From positions 60,001-124,000 of the forward strand of contig JAQGDQ010000162.1 in NCBI GenBank assembly GCA_030141605.1: 64,000 bases of DNA, written 5' to 3'. This stretch comes from Tubiluchus corallicola (Eukaryota > Priapulida > Priapulimorpha > Priapulimorphida > Tubiluchidae). Shown here in pieces: positions 1-12,800 of the stretch. The notes beneath the pieces are model-generated. The model searched no databases, was not told where the DNA came from, and worked only from the letters and a program-made list of their open reading frames with translations. The number at the start of each line of letters is the position of its first letter. The stretch's first letter is position 1. The position numbers and the translations under genes were made by a program.

Positions 1-2223
1 TTGCATAAAGGAAAACATTTCTGTAAACAATGCGGGAAATACTTTAGCAGGGAACAGACACTAAAAATGCACCTCTGCCAAGCATCCGGGAAAAATCCAG
101 AAAAGCCTTTCAGCTGTGCTTACGAGTTTTGTAAGAAGAAGTTTGGCACAGAGAAGTACCGGGATCGCCACATGGCACTTCATGAAGGAAAATTTTCCTG
201 TTCCGAGTGCGGTAAGGTTTACGCAAGGAAAGAAAGTCTAGATCTTCACCCTTGCTATAGCAAGACTGGTTTGATGTGCGGTATCTGCGGGAAGAAATTT
301 ACCACTTTTTCGCGACTTCACAAACATTTACACGTGCATCGCAGCGGCCATCACTGCGAGTCTTGCCGGCAGAGTTTCCGCTCAAAAGCCGCACTTGAGG
401 AGCACGAATGTAGTAATGATCAAGCATCTCCTAACAAGTCACACTCAAAACCCAATTATGTGTGTTCACATTGTCACAAAGAGTTCAAAACATGGAAACT
501 GTTGAAGATACATACACAGAAACATGCAGGAATTTTCAAATGTGACTTGTGCGGTAAGTCGTACTCGTGCAAGTACTCATTACAAACACACGTTTGCTTA
601 GCAAAAAACCTCGAGAAAATATTCAGATTCACCTGTGATGTCTGCCCGAAAAAGTTCACAAAGGAAAAGTATCTGTTGAAACATATTCCTCTGCATACTG
701 GCGAATTTGCGTGCGATGTGTGCGGACGCTGGTACAGTAGTAAAGAGTGTCTAATAAATCATATGCGCTCTTGTAGCAGAGTAGAAGCAATTGAGCTGTC
801 CGGCATGGTTGAATGCGGCAGTTGTGGGCTACAGTTTACGGAAGTTAAGCCGTACAGACAACATATGATGACTCATACACACCAGTACGTGTGCTCGCAA
901 TGCGAAGCAAGATTTCTATCTGAAAAACGTTTACACCAGCACATATGTTCAAAACTTACAAATACCAACGAAGCAGATGACGTCTCACGACTTGATACTT
1001 CAGTCACCGTTAATGAATGCATGCAGTCGCAGTTGAAGGTAAATGATTCCCAGGTGAAGATGAATTTAGTGTGCGAGTTTTGTGGCAGGCAGTTTAGCAA
1101 TCGTGGGAATCTGAATCTCCATTTGATGACACATGGCGAAAAGAAGTTTGGTTGTTTGGAGTGCGGTAAGAAATTTCACCGAAGAGACACACTTAAACAA
1201 CACCGACAGACTCACAGGCAGACAGACAATCCAAATAATATGAGCAATGGCATAGCAAAGGTGTCACTCGAGCAGCTGATTTGTGAAGTGTGTGGATCAC
1301 AGTTTAGTTCTAAAAGCAATTTAAATTCTCATCGCCTTTTGCATGGAGAGAAAACTTACGAGTGCAAACAATGCGGGAAGAAATTCCACAGGAAAGATGC
1401 TTTGAAGGAACATGGCAGGGTGCACAGCAATGAAGAGAATGCTTACCAATGTCCAGAATGTGGGAAGAAGTTCAAGACCAAATCTTCCGTAGAAACTCAC
1501 CTGAAGCTGCACTGGAATGAAAAACCTTTCGTCTGCAGCATCTGCGGAAAATGTTTTGCACAGCGCGGCAACATGGTAAAACACGAACAGACACATTCAG
1601 GTCATCGTAGGTACGCATGCCAGTACTGTAACAAGCGCTTTTCGACCAACGACTATAAGAACATACACGAGTTGGAACACACGGACACAAAACGCTATCG
1701 CTGCTATGTGTGTGACAAGGGCTTCGTGAAGAATCACTTACTGTCGAGTCACGTGCGAGAGATGCACCGCAATGTGGTCATGATGTGCGAGTTCTGCCCA
1801 ACCATCGTGAAACTGCGTCACAGTCTGCTGCGACACCTGAAGAAAAAGCACGCAGATATGAAACACATCTGGGGCACCCCGGGGTACATGCAGAATACGA
1901 CCATCGACTCCAAAAAACAGTTGATTGCAACCGGCGAATCTTTTCAACATAGCGACATACCTGTAGCTTACACGACCAATGATGTCTTCGAAGCACTTCA
2001 AGTTGGTAGCGATGAACAGATGAATCCGAACCAAATATCCGAACAGGGTGAGTCTTTCGTGCAGAACACGACCATTACCAATTCGGTGTGTGTGACTGCT
2101 GAGACTGACGCAGCTACATTCCAGCAGCTGGTGCAACTACCTGGGTTCATGGAAGCCGTCAAGACCGCACAGGTTGACGCAAATTCTGAAAGCATAATAG
2201 CCTTTGAAGTAATTAAACAATAA
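1..2223 (+). CDS. Poly-C2H2/C2HC zinc-finger protein, 3' part (5' end outside window)
   Basis: The frame is open from base 1 (a TTG, not a start) to a TAA at 2221-2223, so the protein continues upstream; 740 residues are visible. I count about 20 zinc fingers covering residues 7-625. In roughly the first half, ordinary C2H2 fingers alternate with fingers whose last ligand is Cys, often closely spaced as H-x-C (for example near residues 24-26, 84-86, 136-138, 195-197, 315-317). Fingers 12-13 and 14-15 form a duplicated two-finger unit (NLNLH/NLNSH followed by CGKKFHR). The last ~115 residues carry no fingers and are rich in Q, N, T and acidic residues. Linkers only sometimes approach TGEKP. 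The family binds nucleic acid in the nucleus, typically as a transcription factor. No orthologue can be named and no KRAB, BTB or ZAD domain is visible. Confident as a zinc-finger gene, not as to function. Confidence 0.93.
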   Translation: MHKGKHFCKQCGKYFSREQTLKMHLCQASGKNPEKPFSCAYEFCKKKFGTEKYRDRHMALHEGKFSCSECGKVYARKESLDLHPCYSKTGLMCGICGKKFTTFSRLHKHLHVHRSGHHCESCRQSFRSKAALEEHECSNDQASPNKSHSKPNYVCSHCHKEFKTWKLLKIHTQKHAGIFKCDLCGKSYSCKYSLQTHVCLAKNLEKIFRFTCDVCPKKFTKEKYLLKHIPLHTGEFACDVCGRWYSSKECLINHMRSCSRVEAIELSGMVECGSCGLQFTEVKPYRQHMMTHTHQYVCSQCEARFLSEKRLHQHICSKLTNTNEADDVSRLDTSVTVNECMQSQLKVNDSQVKMNLVCEFCGRQFSNRGNLNLHLMTHGEKKFGCLECGKKFHRRDTLKQHRQTHRQTDNPNNMSNGIAKVSLEQLICEVCGSQFSSKSNLNSHRLLHGEKTYECKQCGKKFHRKDALKEHGRVHSNEENAYQCPECGKKFKTKSSVETHLKLHWNEKPFVCSICGKCFAQRGNMVKHEQTHSGHRRYACQYCNKRFSTNDYKNIHELEHTDTKRYRCYVCDKGFVKNHLLSSHVREMHRNVVMMCEFCPTIVKLRHSLLRHLKKKHADMKHIWGTPGYMQNTTIDSKKQLIATGESFQHSDIPVAYTTNDVFEALQVGSDEQMNPNQISEQGESFVQNTTITNSVCVTAETDAATFQQLVQLPGFMEAVKTAQVDANSESIIAFEVIKQ

Positions 2224-2297
2224 CATTTAGCTTTCATTTTGCTTGTTGATATGAAATAATTATTTTAAAATGTGTTGAAGTTCCTCTACTTTGATAC

Positions 2298-2303
2298 AAT
2301 AAA
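2298..2303 (+). promoter_or_regulatory. Poly(A) signal of the zinc-finger gene
   Basis: AATAAA 75 bases after the zinc-finger stop codon, in AT-rich sequence. It is the first canonical signal downstream, so it probably defines a short 3' UTR. Confidence 0.65.
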
Positions 2304-3461
2304 GTGTTTGTTGAAATTGCCATTATGTATTACACAGTTTAATATTTCAATCAGCCCTCGATGCGCAGTAAGTGTGTTGAGCTACAATTTATAGGAATTT
2401 GACATAATTACACTGGTTTAAATGTATTAACTCTGGTTTCTCTATATGCCCACCAATTTCATGAAATTATTTGTTTAAGAATTTTTATGTTCATTTGACA
2501 CAGTCAATCATATTTGTTAAACTGAACATTATTTGCCTGCAATCATTCTAATTCAGAAAAGTTACTTGATACATAACAGATTAAGAATACATGCTGGCCA
2601 GTAAAAATAACAATTCCCATGTCAATTAATTGTAATTATTATTTATTACGTACTCGAAAGCTAGTACATTAGTGCATACAATGTGCATGTAGAGAGCAAC
2701 ATACATAATAAAACACATGGGCAAAGGATAGGTCACAATAACGAGATTGCAAACTCATATACATGTATATTAAATTATAATTAAAATGCACATGCATCAC
2801 ATTAAACAAACAAGTAGTGTGGAAAAAAGGAGTTGTCAGTAGTTGAAGACATTTATATGTCAGACTTTGGCAAGCAATACTTCTCTCTATATCCAAACTC
2901 GATCTTTGACGTCAGACTATCTCAACACTGCTGCCAATATCAGCCACAGATAGACAGATAGCCTTCTTGCGTACATGGTTTAAACATAAGGTTAGTCATA
3001 GAAATAATTTAAAAAATGTACACCCTAATTAAATTGATATCGTCAAGCATATCGGCTTATTCCCCGGCCTCCTTTGTGCAGTAAGCACGATCACAGGAAA
3101 TCGGGACATCCTCAAGAACCACAGCTACGTAGAATTAACGCACCTTACTTTTTACTAGTCAATGACTATAAAACTTTTTGGCGTAAAACAAGTGAAAGTA
3201 CATTGCGTTATTTTTGTGCTGTCTGTTTAGTCAGTTTGGTGAGTATCGCTTTAAGCTGACGTTAAGCGGGGAAAATTTTCGTACATATTGCGCAGTTTTC
3301 TCATTTTGCGTTATTTGTTCTAAGATGTCTGTTTTGCAGTTCGTTGCTATGTTGTCACCACGATTTAAATACTAAGTAAAAACAACACAAAATGTCAAAA
3401 ATTACGTTGTGATAAACTCCCAGACATTCTAATACCAGCAGTTTCTCAGTTGGTGTGACTA
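2304..3461. other. Intergenic, no gene seen
   Basis: AT-rich spacer between the zinc-finger gene and the CT microsatellite. Short ORFs show no recognisable protein. A short motif near 3250 (GACGTTAAGCGGGG) resembles one end of the inverted-repeat element at 42688-43087, but there is no partner nearby. Confidence 0.5.
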
Positions 3462-3582
<121 letters not shown>

Positions 3583-4402
3583 GCAATGCAAAATTAGGCA
3601 AAAGTTTATGCAAGTTAAACAACTATTAAATTTTGTACTTTAGACTTTAGAATATTTTTTAATAAGTTGTAAAGTTATTTTGAAAAGCAGAATTACACAC
3701 GAATGTTACCTTTTTTGAAAGTATATGTGGCACACAAGTGTTGTACTTCTGAACCATCCACCCCAAGCACACAACTGATTAGATAGTGCTTTTTTCCCTT
3801 ATGAGTTGGATGGCTTCGAGGAGTCGAAAATACATGATGGTTACAAAAAAACATTGTGTTGTGTATTGTTGTTAAAAAGCGATGTCATCACTTTGCAAAT
3901 GGCCAGTTATTAAGCAATAATAATCTTTCTTGTTTGCATCGATACAATGTCATATTTCGTTGCCAAAAAGTATTAAAAATATGAACATGGAAAAGTCATT
4001 CGTTTCTCCTTTTCAATTTGAATAATAAGTAGCTCTACGTTAGTGTCGTAGTTGTGAAGATGATCACCTCGTATGCTCGAGTAACTTATTGCAGGTTGAA
4101 CTGTCGCCCCTGAGCCAGCTATGAGTAGAATAGAAGATGGTCGCAGAGACTCATAGATGCGTTTATGTACATATGCAACCAGTGCATAGTGAGCAAAGAT
4201 TCCTCTTTGTGTTTCAGTAGAAAACGTTGCTGTTGCGGCGTGGTAGATTGTGCAGGTGAAATAAATGAAGAAGATTTTTTATATTGTCATCGTTTTAAAG
4301 TTTTCCAGAGAAATTTTAGGGTAATCCTCAGTGAAGCGGCAGTATCGCGGAGAGGAAAATCAATTTGCTGTACTTGCTAAACAAGTGATTTTTCTTGGAA
4401 CA
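3583..4402. other. SNU13 upstream region / 5' UTR
   Basis: No conserved coding sequence. It presumably holds the SNU13 promoter and 5' UTR; a TTTCAG at 4213-4218 could be the acceptor of a 5' UTR intron, but no matching donor can be defended. No TATA box was assigned. Confidence 0.35.
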
Positions 4403-4786
4403 ATGTCCGACGAAGTCAACCCAAAAGCTTACCCGCTTGCTGATCCTGTATTAACAAAGCAAATTCTTGATCTTGTGCAACAAGCTACAAACTATAAGCA
4501 GTTAAAAAAGGGCGCAAATGAAGCAACTAAAACGTTAAACAGAGGTATTGCAGAACTGATCGTAATGGCCGCAGATGCTGAACCTCTGGAAATTCTTCTC
4601 CATTTGCCACTGTTATGCGAAGACAAAAATGTGCCTTATGTATTTGTTAGATCAAAGACTGCACTTGGTAGAGCTTGCGGAGTGTCACGCCCTGTTATTG
4701 CCTGTTCCATTACCATGAACGAGGGATCCCAGCTGAAGCCACAAATACAAACACTGCAGTTAAACATTGAAAAGCTTTTGATCTAA
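4403..4786 (+). CDS. SNU13: SNU13 / NHP2-like protein 1 (15.5K), L7Ae-family RNA-binding protein
   Basis: 127 residues, against 128 in the human protein, and recognisable along its whole length ([68 protein letters not shown]). It is an L7Ae/L30e/S12e/Gadd45 fold protein that binds kink-turns in U4 snRNA of the U4/U6.U5 tri-snRNP and in box C/D snoRNAs (with NOP56, NOP58, fibrillarin), acting in the nucleus and nucleolus. The longer open frame from 4331 adds 24 residues with no homology, so I start at the ATG at 4403, where MSDEVNPK matches the family start. The coding region has no intron: either a naturally single-exon gene or an old retrocopy that kept a perfect frame. Intactness and conservation suggest it is functional. 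Confidence 0.97.
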   Translation: MSDEVNPKAYPLADPVLTKQILDLVQQATNYKQLKKGANEATKTLNRGIAELIVMAADAEPLEILLHLPLLCEDKNVPYVFVRSKTALGRACGVSRPVIACSITMNEGSQLKPQIQTLQLNIEKLLI

Positions 4787-6581
4787 GAGGAGCACTTTTA
4801 AACAAGACACATTTATTGGTATCATTTTAACATAAGTTTTAAGCATTTGGGGATTTTTTGTTTTCTGAAATGCTGATTTTGTATAGATACTATTAATATG
4901 CTTGGAAAGGGGAAACTAGACAGAGTTGTACGGCATAGTGTGACGGGAACAGCTCATTGGTCATGGTGCATCTTTGACAATTAAAGTTGAGCTGTGTTGC
5001 ATTTCATTAGTGAATGGATGGATATCCATCTTTTTAGTACTTGTTCATTGGCACTTCATTTTGCTATAGTTTCTCCCTTTTCGGGGCAGATGTGAACATA
5101 TATGTGTGCTTTCAAACCAAAACCATCCATAAGTCGGCATAGTTAAAACTACGTTCTGATGCCTCAAATTAGAATACACCAAAAATTTGGTTAAATGTCA
5201 TTTTTATGTTTTTATAAAAACAAATGCTAAATATATTGGACTTTTATAACTTTTATATTTTAGCATCAAATTATCAAGAAAATGTTCCTAAAAGTTACTA
5301 AAAATTTAATTTGGTAACCCTATACTTATTTTTCTATCTAGAAACTGGTACTGTAATTGTAAAAAACTTCAATATGTTCGTGCAAAGTTTGTGTAGAAAC
5401 ACAACAATAAACAATGGCTAACTTTAACAGTGATTTTCTCGAGGTTAAGTTTTCCATTGTGTAGCCTGCACCTCAGCTTCAGTGTGGATTATCTCAGCTT
5501 AGAAAATGATCCTCAAAAAATGGAGATTTAGTTCATGTGAATAACTAGAAAAGCCCAATTGTTGACTTATGGACGATTTTGCCTTGCAATCACACATGTA
5601 AATATCTAATCCAAAGTTATAATTATCAAAATCAAATTCCAGTAACACGTGAAAATAAATGCAAAAGGCTGACTTCGGTTAAATTTGGATATATTAGTGA
5701 TGCACTGGATATGAATTCTGGTATGATTAAAAGTCTGGATCTGATCCTGATTTGGCAAATGATATCTGGTAGATTCGACCAAACATTAGACTGTAACATG
5801 AGCTAATAGAGCTGGAACTGTATAATTCACACTGTTACATTATATCTCCTTGTTTCCTTTTTACAATAGTACAACGATCCTTTTTTTGCTCAGCAATTTA
5901 AACAGTTTTATTATGGAGACAGTAAAGTTTACACAATGTTGGATAGCAGCTCTCCTCCTGGAGATTAAGAATTTATTCTGTTTAGTAAAAATAATTTTTA
6001 CCGTTCAGAAATTAAAAAAGTGTTTAGCAAACTTCAACCTAAAAATTTCTGATTTTCAGTCTACAAAAATTGAATTAATAACAGGTAAAATTTTCTGATT
6101 ACGAACGAATACTTTTCTGGAATTTGTGAGCATACATTTATATTGAGCTTTACTTGCACATAGTTTATAAATGTTTTTAAGACTTAGAAGGTTAGACATG
6201 TTGCAGAAAAACAATAGTATACATATGGCAGTGAAGTCCAAGAATTAGTAAATTAAAGTAATACCGTGCAAAATCCCGATTTAGTAATTTAAATTTAGTA
6301 AACCGTACAGATGACATCAGAATTCGATTTGGGGTTATTCGCCATGATTCTGATCCAGTCAGTAAAAGCAAATCCACTACTAAGATGCATGGTTAAAGAT
6401 AGCACTCTGTTTATGTTTGCAAATATATTTTGCATCATTTTTAGTAATTTTTATGCGTGCCTTAAAATTAACATAACTATTTTACTGTTTTCAGGTTGCC
6501 AAACGAATGTGAAGTATCAGATACCATCTTTATTTGAAGCAAACAACTTTATAGAAAACTTCTTCAGTTTACAGTGAACAC
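4787..6581. other. SNU13 3' UTR and palmitoyltransferase upstream region
   Basis: AT-rich, no coding sequence recognised. A TTTTCAG at 6489-6495 looks like a splice acceptor 87 bases before the palmitoyltransferase ATG, suggesting a 5' UTR intron whose donor lies somewhere upstream. Short ORFs at 5579, 5850 and 6311 have no family features. Confidence 0.4.
5406..5411 (+). promoter_or_regulatory. Candidate poly(A) signal of SNU13
   Basis: Canonical AATAAA 620 bases after the SNU13 stop; a nearer variant ATTAAA lies at 4980-4985. Which one is used cannot be told from sequence. Confidence 0.4.
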
Positions 6582-7415
6582 ATGCTGCTCAGTTCGCATC
6601 CACAACTTTTTATTAAGATATTGAACTGGAGTCTGGTTATATATACAGCATCACTTACAATTGTGCTTTTATACGTATCATTGTTTCATACTTTGCCATT
6701 CGCTGCCAGTGGTTCCCTGTTTCTAAAGTGCACTGCCTGGCATATATTCTTTTCAGTTATTTGGAACTGGGCTTTTGCCATTTGCAAGACTAGCGAGTAT
6801 AAACCATCTCCGCTTCGTGAGGATTTCTTATTATGTCGAGAAAAATATTGTGATCATTGTCAGCATTGGATACCGAGGCGATGCCATCACTGTTCTTTAT
6901 GCGGAAGGTGCATTCTAAAACGTGACCACCATTGTTTCTTTACGGGTCTTTGCATAGGATTTTACAATCAGAGATACTTCGTTGTATTTTGTTTCTATGT
7001 AGCGCTGGGCACTGGACTTGGATTCGTGTATCTTATGGTTTATTTGAACAACAATTTTAAGGTTTTTTGGTCGGGGGATAACTATCATTACCTGCTACCA
7101 CTAGCGTGCCTTGAGTGGCTGCTAGGTTGGAGTGACATTTCCAGTTTTCATCTGTTTCTGCTGCTTGTGGCGTGGTGGTCGTTTGCAACCGCAGTGACAG
7201 CTGTCTTATACTTCTTGCAACAAATGTATCTGATAGTGAGAGGCCAGACAACTTTCGAATACTCGCGCGACATACACATGTTTAGGTCGTCATGGCGACA
7301 ACATTTGCGATCCGTATTTGGTCCACTGTGGTTTTTGAATTTTGTTTTTCCCATGATGTGCTTCAAGCAAGAAGGAAATGGAGTAGAATGGGAGATGTAT
7401 GTAAAATCCCTTTGA
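6582..7415 (+). CDS. DHHC-type palmitoyltransferase, ZDHHC22/24-like
   Basis: 277 residues in one exon. Residues 85-135 are the zinc-binding cysteine-rich domain (CDHC, CHHCSLCGRC) with the catalytic motif Asp-His-His-Cys at 115-118, followed by FFTGLCIG. The TTxE motif is present as TTFE at 223-226. Hydrophobic segments at roughly 14-36, 45-68, 132-156 and 192-216 fit the usual four membrane spans with the DHHC loop facing the cytosol. The enzyme forms a palmitoyl thioester on the DHHC cysteine and passes the acyl group to cysteines of target proteins, typically at Golgi, ER or plasma membrane. The short length and DHHCFFTG context resemble the ZDHHC22/ZDHHC24 group, but the exact subfamily is not certain. 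The ATG at 6582 follows a probable 5' UTR acceptor. All key residues are intact. Confidence 0.93.
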   Translation: MLLSSHPQLFIKILNWSLVIYTASLTIVLLYVSLFHTLPFAASGSLFLKCTAWHIFFSVIWNWAFAICKTSEYKPSPLREDFLLCREKYCDHCQHWIPRRCHHCSLCGRCILKRDHHCFFTGLCIGFYNQRYFVVFCFYVALGTGLGFVYLMVYLNNNFKVFWSGDNYHYLLPLACLEWLLGWSDISSFHLFLLLVAWWSFATAVTAVLYFLQQMYLIVRGQTTFEYSRDIHMFRSSWRQHLRSVFGPLWFLNFVFPMMCFKQEGNGVEWEMYVKSL

Positions 7416-7940
7416 TATGATGCAAATATTTTTCAGTGGTGGCATTTTTTTGTAAAATAACTATAGTTAGTACATGTATCATTATCGACTAAGTATTTTT
7501 GAATTGTAGTACATGAATTGTGTTTAGTTTAACAGTATATAAGTTCATCTTAGATATTAGAATCATACTACTCTTATCCTGCTTCAAATGTTGTATAGTT
7601 TTTTATTGGCAGTGAAGTTTATCTTGTTAACTATAAAAAACTACTGTGCACCAAAACTTGCACACATGATAAGATTGGTAAAATTGCCAAGTTGATAGAC
7701 AGGTAATCTTAGATATTGAATATTACCAATTTTCATAATTTCTTTGGTTTTATCCATTTTGGTGAGTGGTTTAAATTGTGCATAACCTGTGAGGCTGCAT
7801 GAGTTGTGCAGAGATTTGGAAATGTTGTTGGTATCGTAAACAAACTGACATTGTGCTCATCCTTAAGTTAAAGAAGAGGCCTAGCCTTCTGCAAAGTTGG
7901 ACTTATTTCAATGTTCAAGAAAAATGTAGAAGGATTTATT
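7416..7940. other. 3' flank of the palmitoyltransferase gene
   Basis: AT-rich, no coding signal. The first canonical AATAAA after the stop is at 7941-7946, at the start of a dispersed repeat copy, so that repeat may supply the poly(A) signal; a non-canonical signal closer in is equally possible. Confidence 0.4.
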
Positions 7941-8410
7941 AATAAAAGTGTGATAAGCGCCTCGTGTAATTAGTAAAATCACTTTAAAGTCACGATCATT
8001 TCACGCTTGGGTATTCCCATTTTGAACACCTGGTTTCATTCACCAATGACGCTGTTCACTGGCTGAAGAAAAGCGGTGCACTTCAATTTCTGTCAAAAGT
8101 ACAATTTAGTAGCCAAATTTGTAGCATTTTTGCATGAATATTAGATAAACTGCAGAAGTTCAGAGTAAAAAAGAAAGTGTGGCTAGAGAAAGCCACGATG
8201 CGCTTAGAAAAAGTCACTAAGTCTACCAGTTACATCATAATTTTTAAATGAATGGCAACTACCACTACACCCAAAAATTTCTATACAGCCATAGTATAAA
8301 TTAACTTTGTGCTTCTAGACAGTTTTTTGCAAATTTGTTTAATATATTTTTACGTTTGAGTGATAGTAGCAAAAAAAACAACATGCTAAATGACTTGTCC
8401 TTTTATTTAA
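7941..8410 (+). repeat. Dispersed repeat family R1, copy A
   Basis: About 470 bp sharing blocks in the same order with 24702-25113 (same orientation) and with 17240-17700 and 47327-47820 (opposite). Shared blocks are GTGATAAGCGCC, TGTAATTAGTAAAATCA, the motif around TTACATCATAATTTT...GAATGGC, and an end with ACATGCTAARTGACTTGTCC. It has no coding capacity and no clear terminal inverted repeat. Probably a non-autonomous mobile element of unknown class. Confidence 0.8.
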
Positions 8411-8836
8411 AAATAACAGGTTTTTATCAATTCAATAATACAGACTGTGAATAAGGAAAAAAGCTAAATGCTTTCTTTGTGTGCTCAGCAACCGAAGCTC
8501 TGCTGCGAAGCTTAGTCAGCAAGTGCATAGATGACTACTGGGTTTAATATGAAGCTTCGTCTGCCATACTGCTCACTTAATTTTTAATTCAGTTGGGGAT
8601 GTATACATTTGAATCTGAAATTATGGATTCGAATAAGTCACCACTTCAGCCACATATGTTGTTTATCATTAAAATGTCTAATCATAAAAACACGCAATTT
8701 AGTAGAATTTCTGTACACGATTTTTAACATATTATTTAGTGTTAACTCAGATAGTGCCGTGTTGGCGTTCACAACGTATCTATGACTTACAAGCTTGCCT
8801 GTTTTGGGATTAGTTGTGCCTGGTTGCTGTATGTAA

Positions 8837-10805
<1,969 letters not shown>

Positions 10806-12800
10806 ACCGTGGAAAACAATGTGCGAAGCTGCCTCATATTGGAGGGTAATCGAAATGTGTGAAATTTCAACTAACTGTAATGTAGCTTAATGTTTTCTAT
10901 GTTACCAATTTAGAAATTGTAAAATTAAAAGCACAGTGTAAAATTCAAGCATTGCCAGTTACTATGGGATGCAATTGAAATCTGAGTGCATCTAAAATTG
11001 TGTGTTTTGTCTTTATCCATTTTTGTTGCTTATTTACTTGAGATTCAGTGATGGGTTTAACCAGGTTTTATTACTTTCTGCAGTGTCTATACCTTTTTTT
11101 AAGATGCTTGTAGTGGAAAATTTCTGTGATTCTTTCTGTGATGTTACTTGGCACCCTAGTTTTTGGAGTATAACTGTGACAACACTTGAGACTTTTTTAG
11201 AGTGATAAAATTTATACTAGATTAAAAATTAATTTATTTCTTTTTGAACAATATCTGTGACATTCTAATAATCAATAACACTATGGATTATATTTTTTGT
11301 CTAACTTCTCTGCTGATACACACACGTCTGTCTTTTTAAATAATAACGAGTCTAATTTAGATATTACTGAGCTGTAGATAGACAGTATGGACTTTGGTGG
11401 TATATGTGACTGTATATTATTTGCAGTCATTGGTTTCTTAGTGTATGCAAAACTGTATAAAAGTTCTTGGCAACATTGTTAGGCCTACATTATTGTTAAC
11501 AGTATTCTAGTACCTTGGTTGCTGTGTATACTAACCCTTGTAATATAGTATAATATTGATCGTTTAATGCACTAACGATTTGTTCTCTCTGTTGAAAAAC
11601 TTTAAGACTAAGACCTGTTGATTCATGATACATATAATTATCGACGTCTGATAACAATAACATTGTTCTCCAATGTTACCGTGTGTTGTCTCGATATGCT
11701 ACTGTGCTGCCATCTATATCTAAAGACTCGTACTCTTAAACACATTTATGACTTTGAAGAAAGTGACCCAAAAAGTGTTGCTTAATCTCTAATAATCATG
11801 TAGATACTCTTAATTAAATGTTATAATTATTACATTTTGTAGCGTGGACTGTAATGCGAAAAGGTTAATGGCCGCCATCTAATTTGCTATATTTTGGTAT
11901 TCATATAGCCAGAGTTCTAACCAAAGAAAGAACTCCCAGTGCTATAGCATCGTGTTGAAATTCATTGCAGCAATGTTCACGTTTTGGAGTTAGAAAATTC
12001 TGTTATTGTTTTATGTACAGCATTGCTATTGGAGTCCAAGCAGATGAAGTTCATTAATGTTTGCTATACATGTGTATATAATGTACTTTGGCAGTCGGTC
12101 AACCTTTACTCATCTATCATACGCGTGATTTGGCACAGTAAACTAGTTTGTATTGCACTTGCATTATGGTTCACAGACTGATACATATAATGTTATTGTA
12201 AATAGTAACATACTTTACATAGTGCCAGAATATGTATATTTCATGCTAAGTGGTGGTTTTTTGACAGCTAACATAACTCTAGCATATAAGTACTTTAGTT
12301 GGCAAGTGCAAGACTACCGATATTGTCATCTGTGTTTAATATAGCCGATCTTTTTGAAGAACATTTAACTGTGCTGACTGTAAGAAAAGTTCTGCTTATC
12401 GCTTATAGCAATACAGCAATTTACATTTTGCTTTAGAAGCGGTGACTGTCAGTGTGTTCTTTTTTATGAGTGCTCCCCGATATGCAAGGGGCAAAGGCTG
12501 TGAAAAGCTGTGCTTATTAAGGACTGTTGGTAGAAATTCAACTAATTTAAAAATTTCAATCAGTGTATCTACCTAACTTGTAGATGATGATAAATAAAAT
12601 ACCTGTGACATTAATTTATCACCAATTATAAAGTACATGTTTTATTTTTGCCTTTTCTTGGTGATTAAGTGTGAAATAAATGTTTTGCTGCAACTCTTTC
12701 ACACTCTTCCTAGACGCCTTGTGCAATAACTAGGATTTATATAAAATGCATAAAGTGACTTTGGCAATGTGAAAATAAACGTTGACTTGAATTTTTCCTA
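10806..12800 (+). other. AMPK alpha 3' UTR/3' flank with candidate poly(A) signals
   Basis: About 2 kb without protein signal. Canonical AATAAA occurs at 12593-12598, 12675-12680 and 12774-12779, and a variant ATTAAA at 10924. A long 3' UTR ending near 12.6-12.8 kb is plausible, since a reverse-strand poly(A) signal follows at 12894-12899. Confidence 0.45.

Noticed and set aside
6311-6577. 88-aa ORF just upstream of the DHHC gene
   Set aside because: It runs through a likely splice acceptor (TTTTCAG at 6489-6495) and has no family features; probably intron plus 5' UTR.
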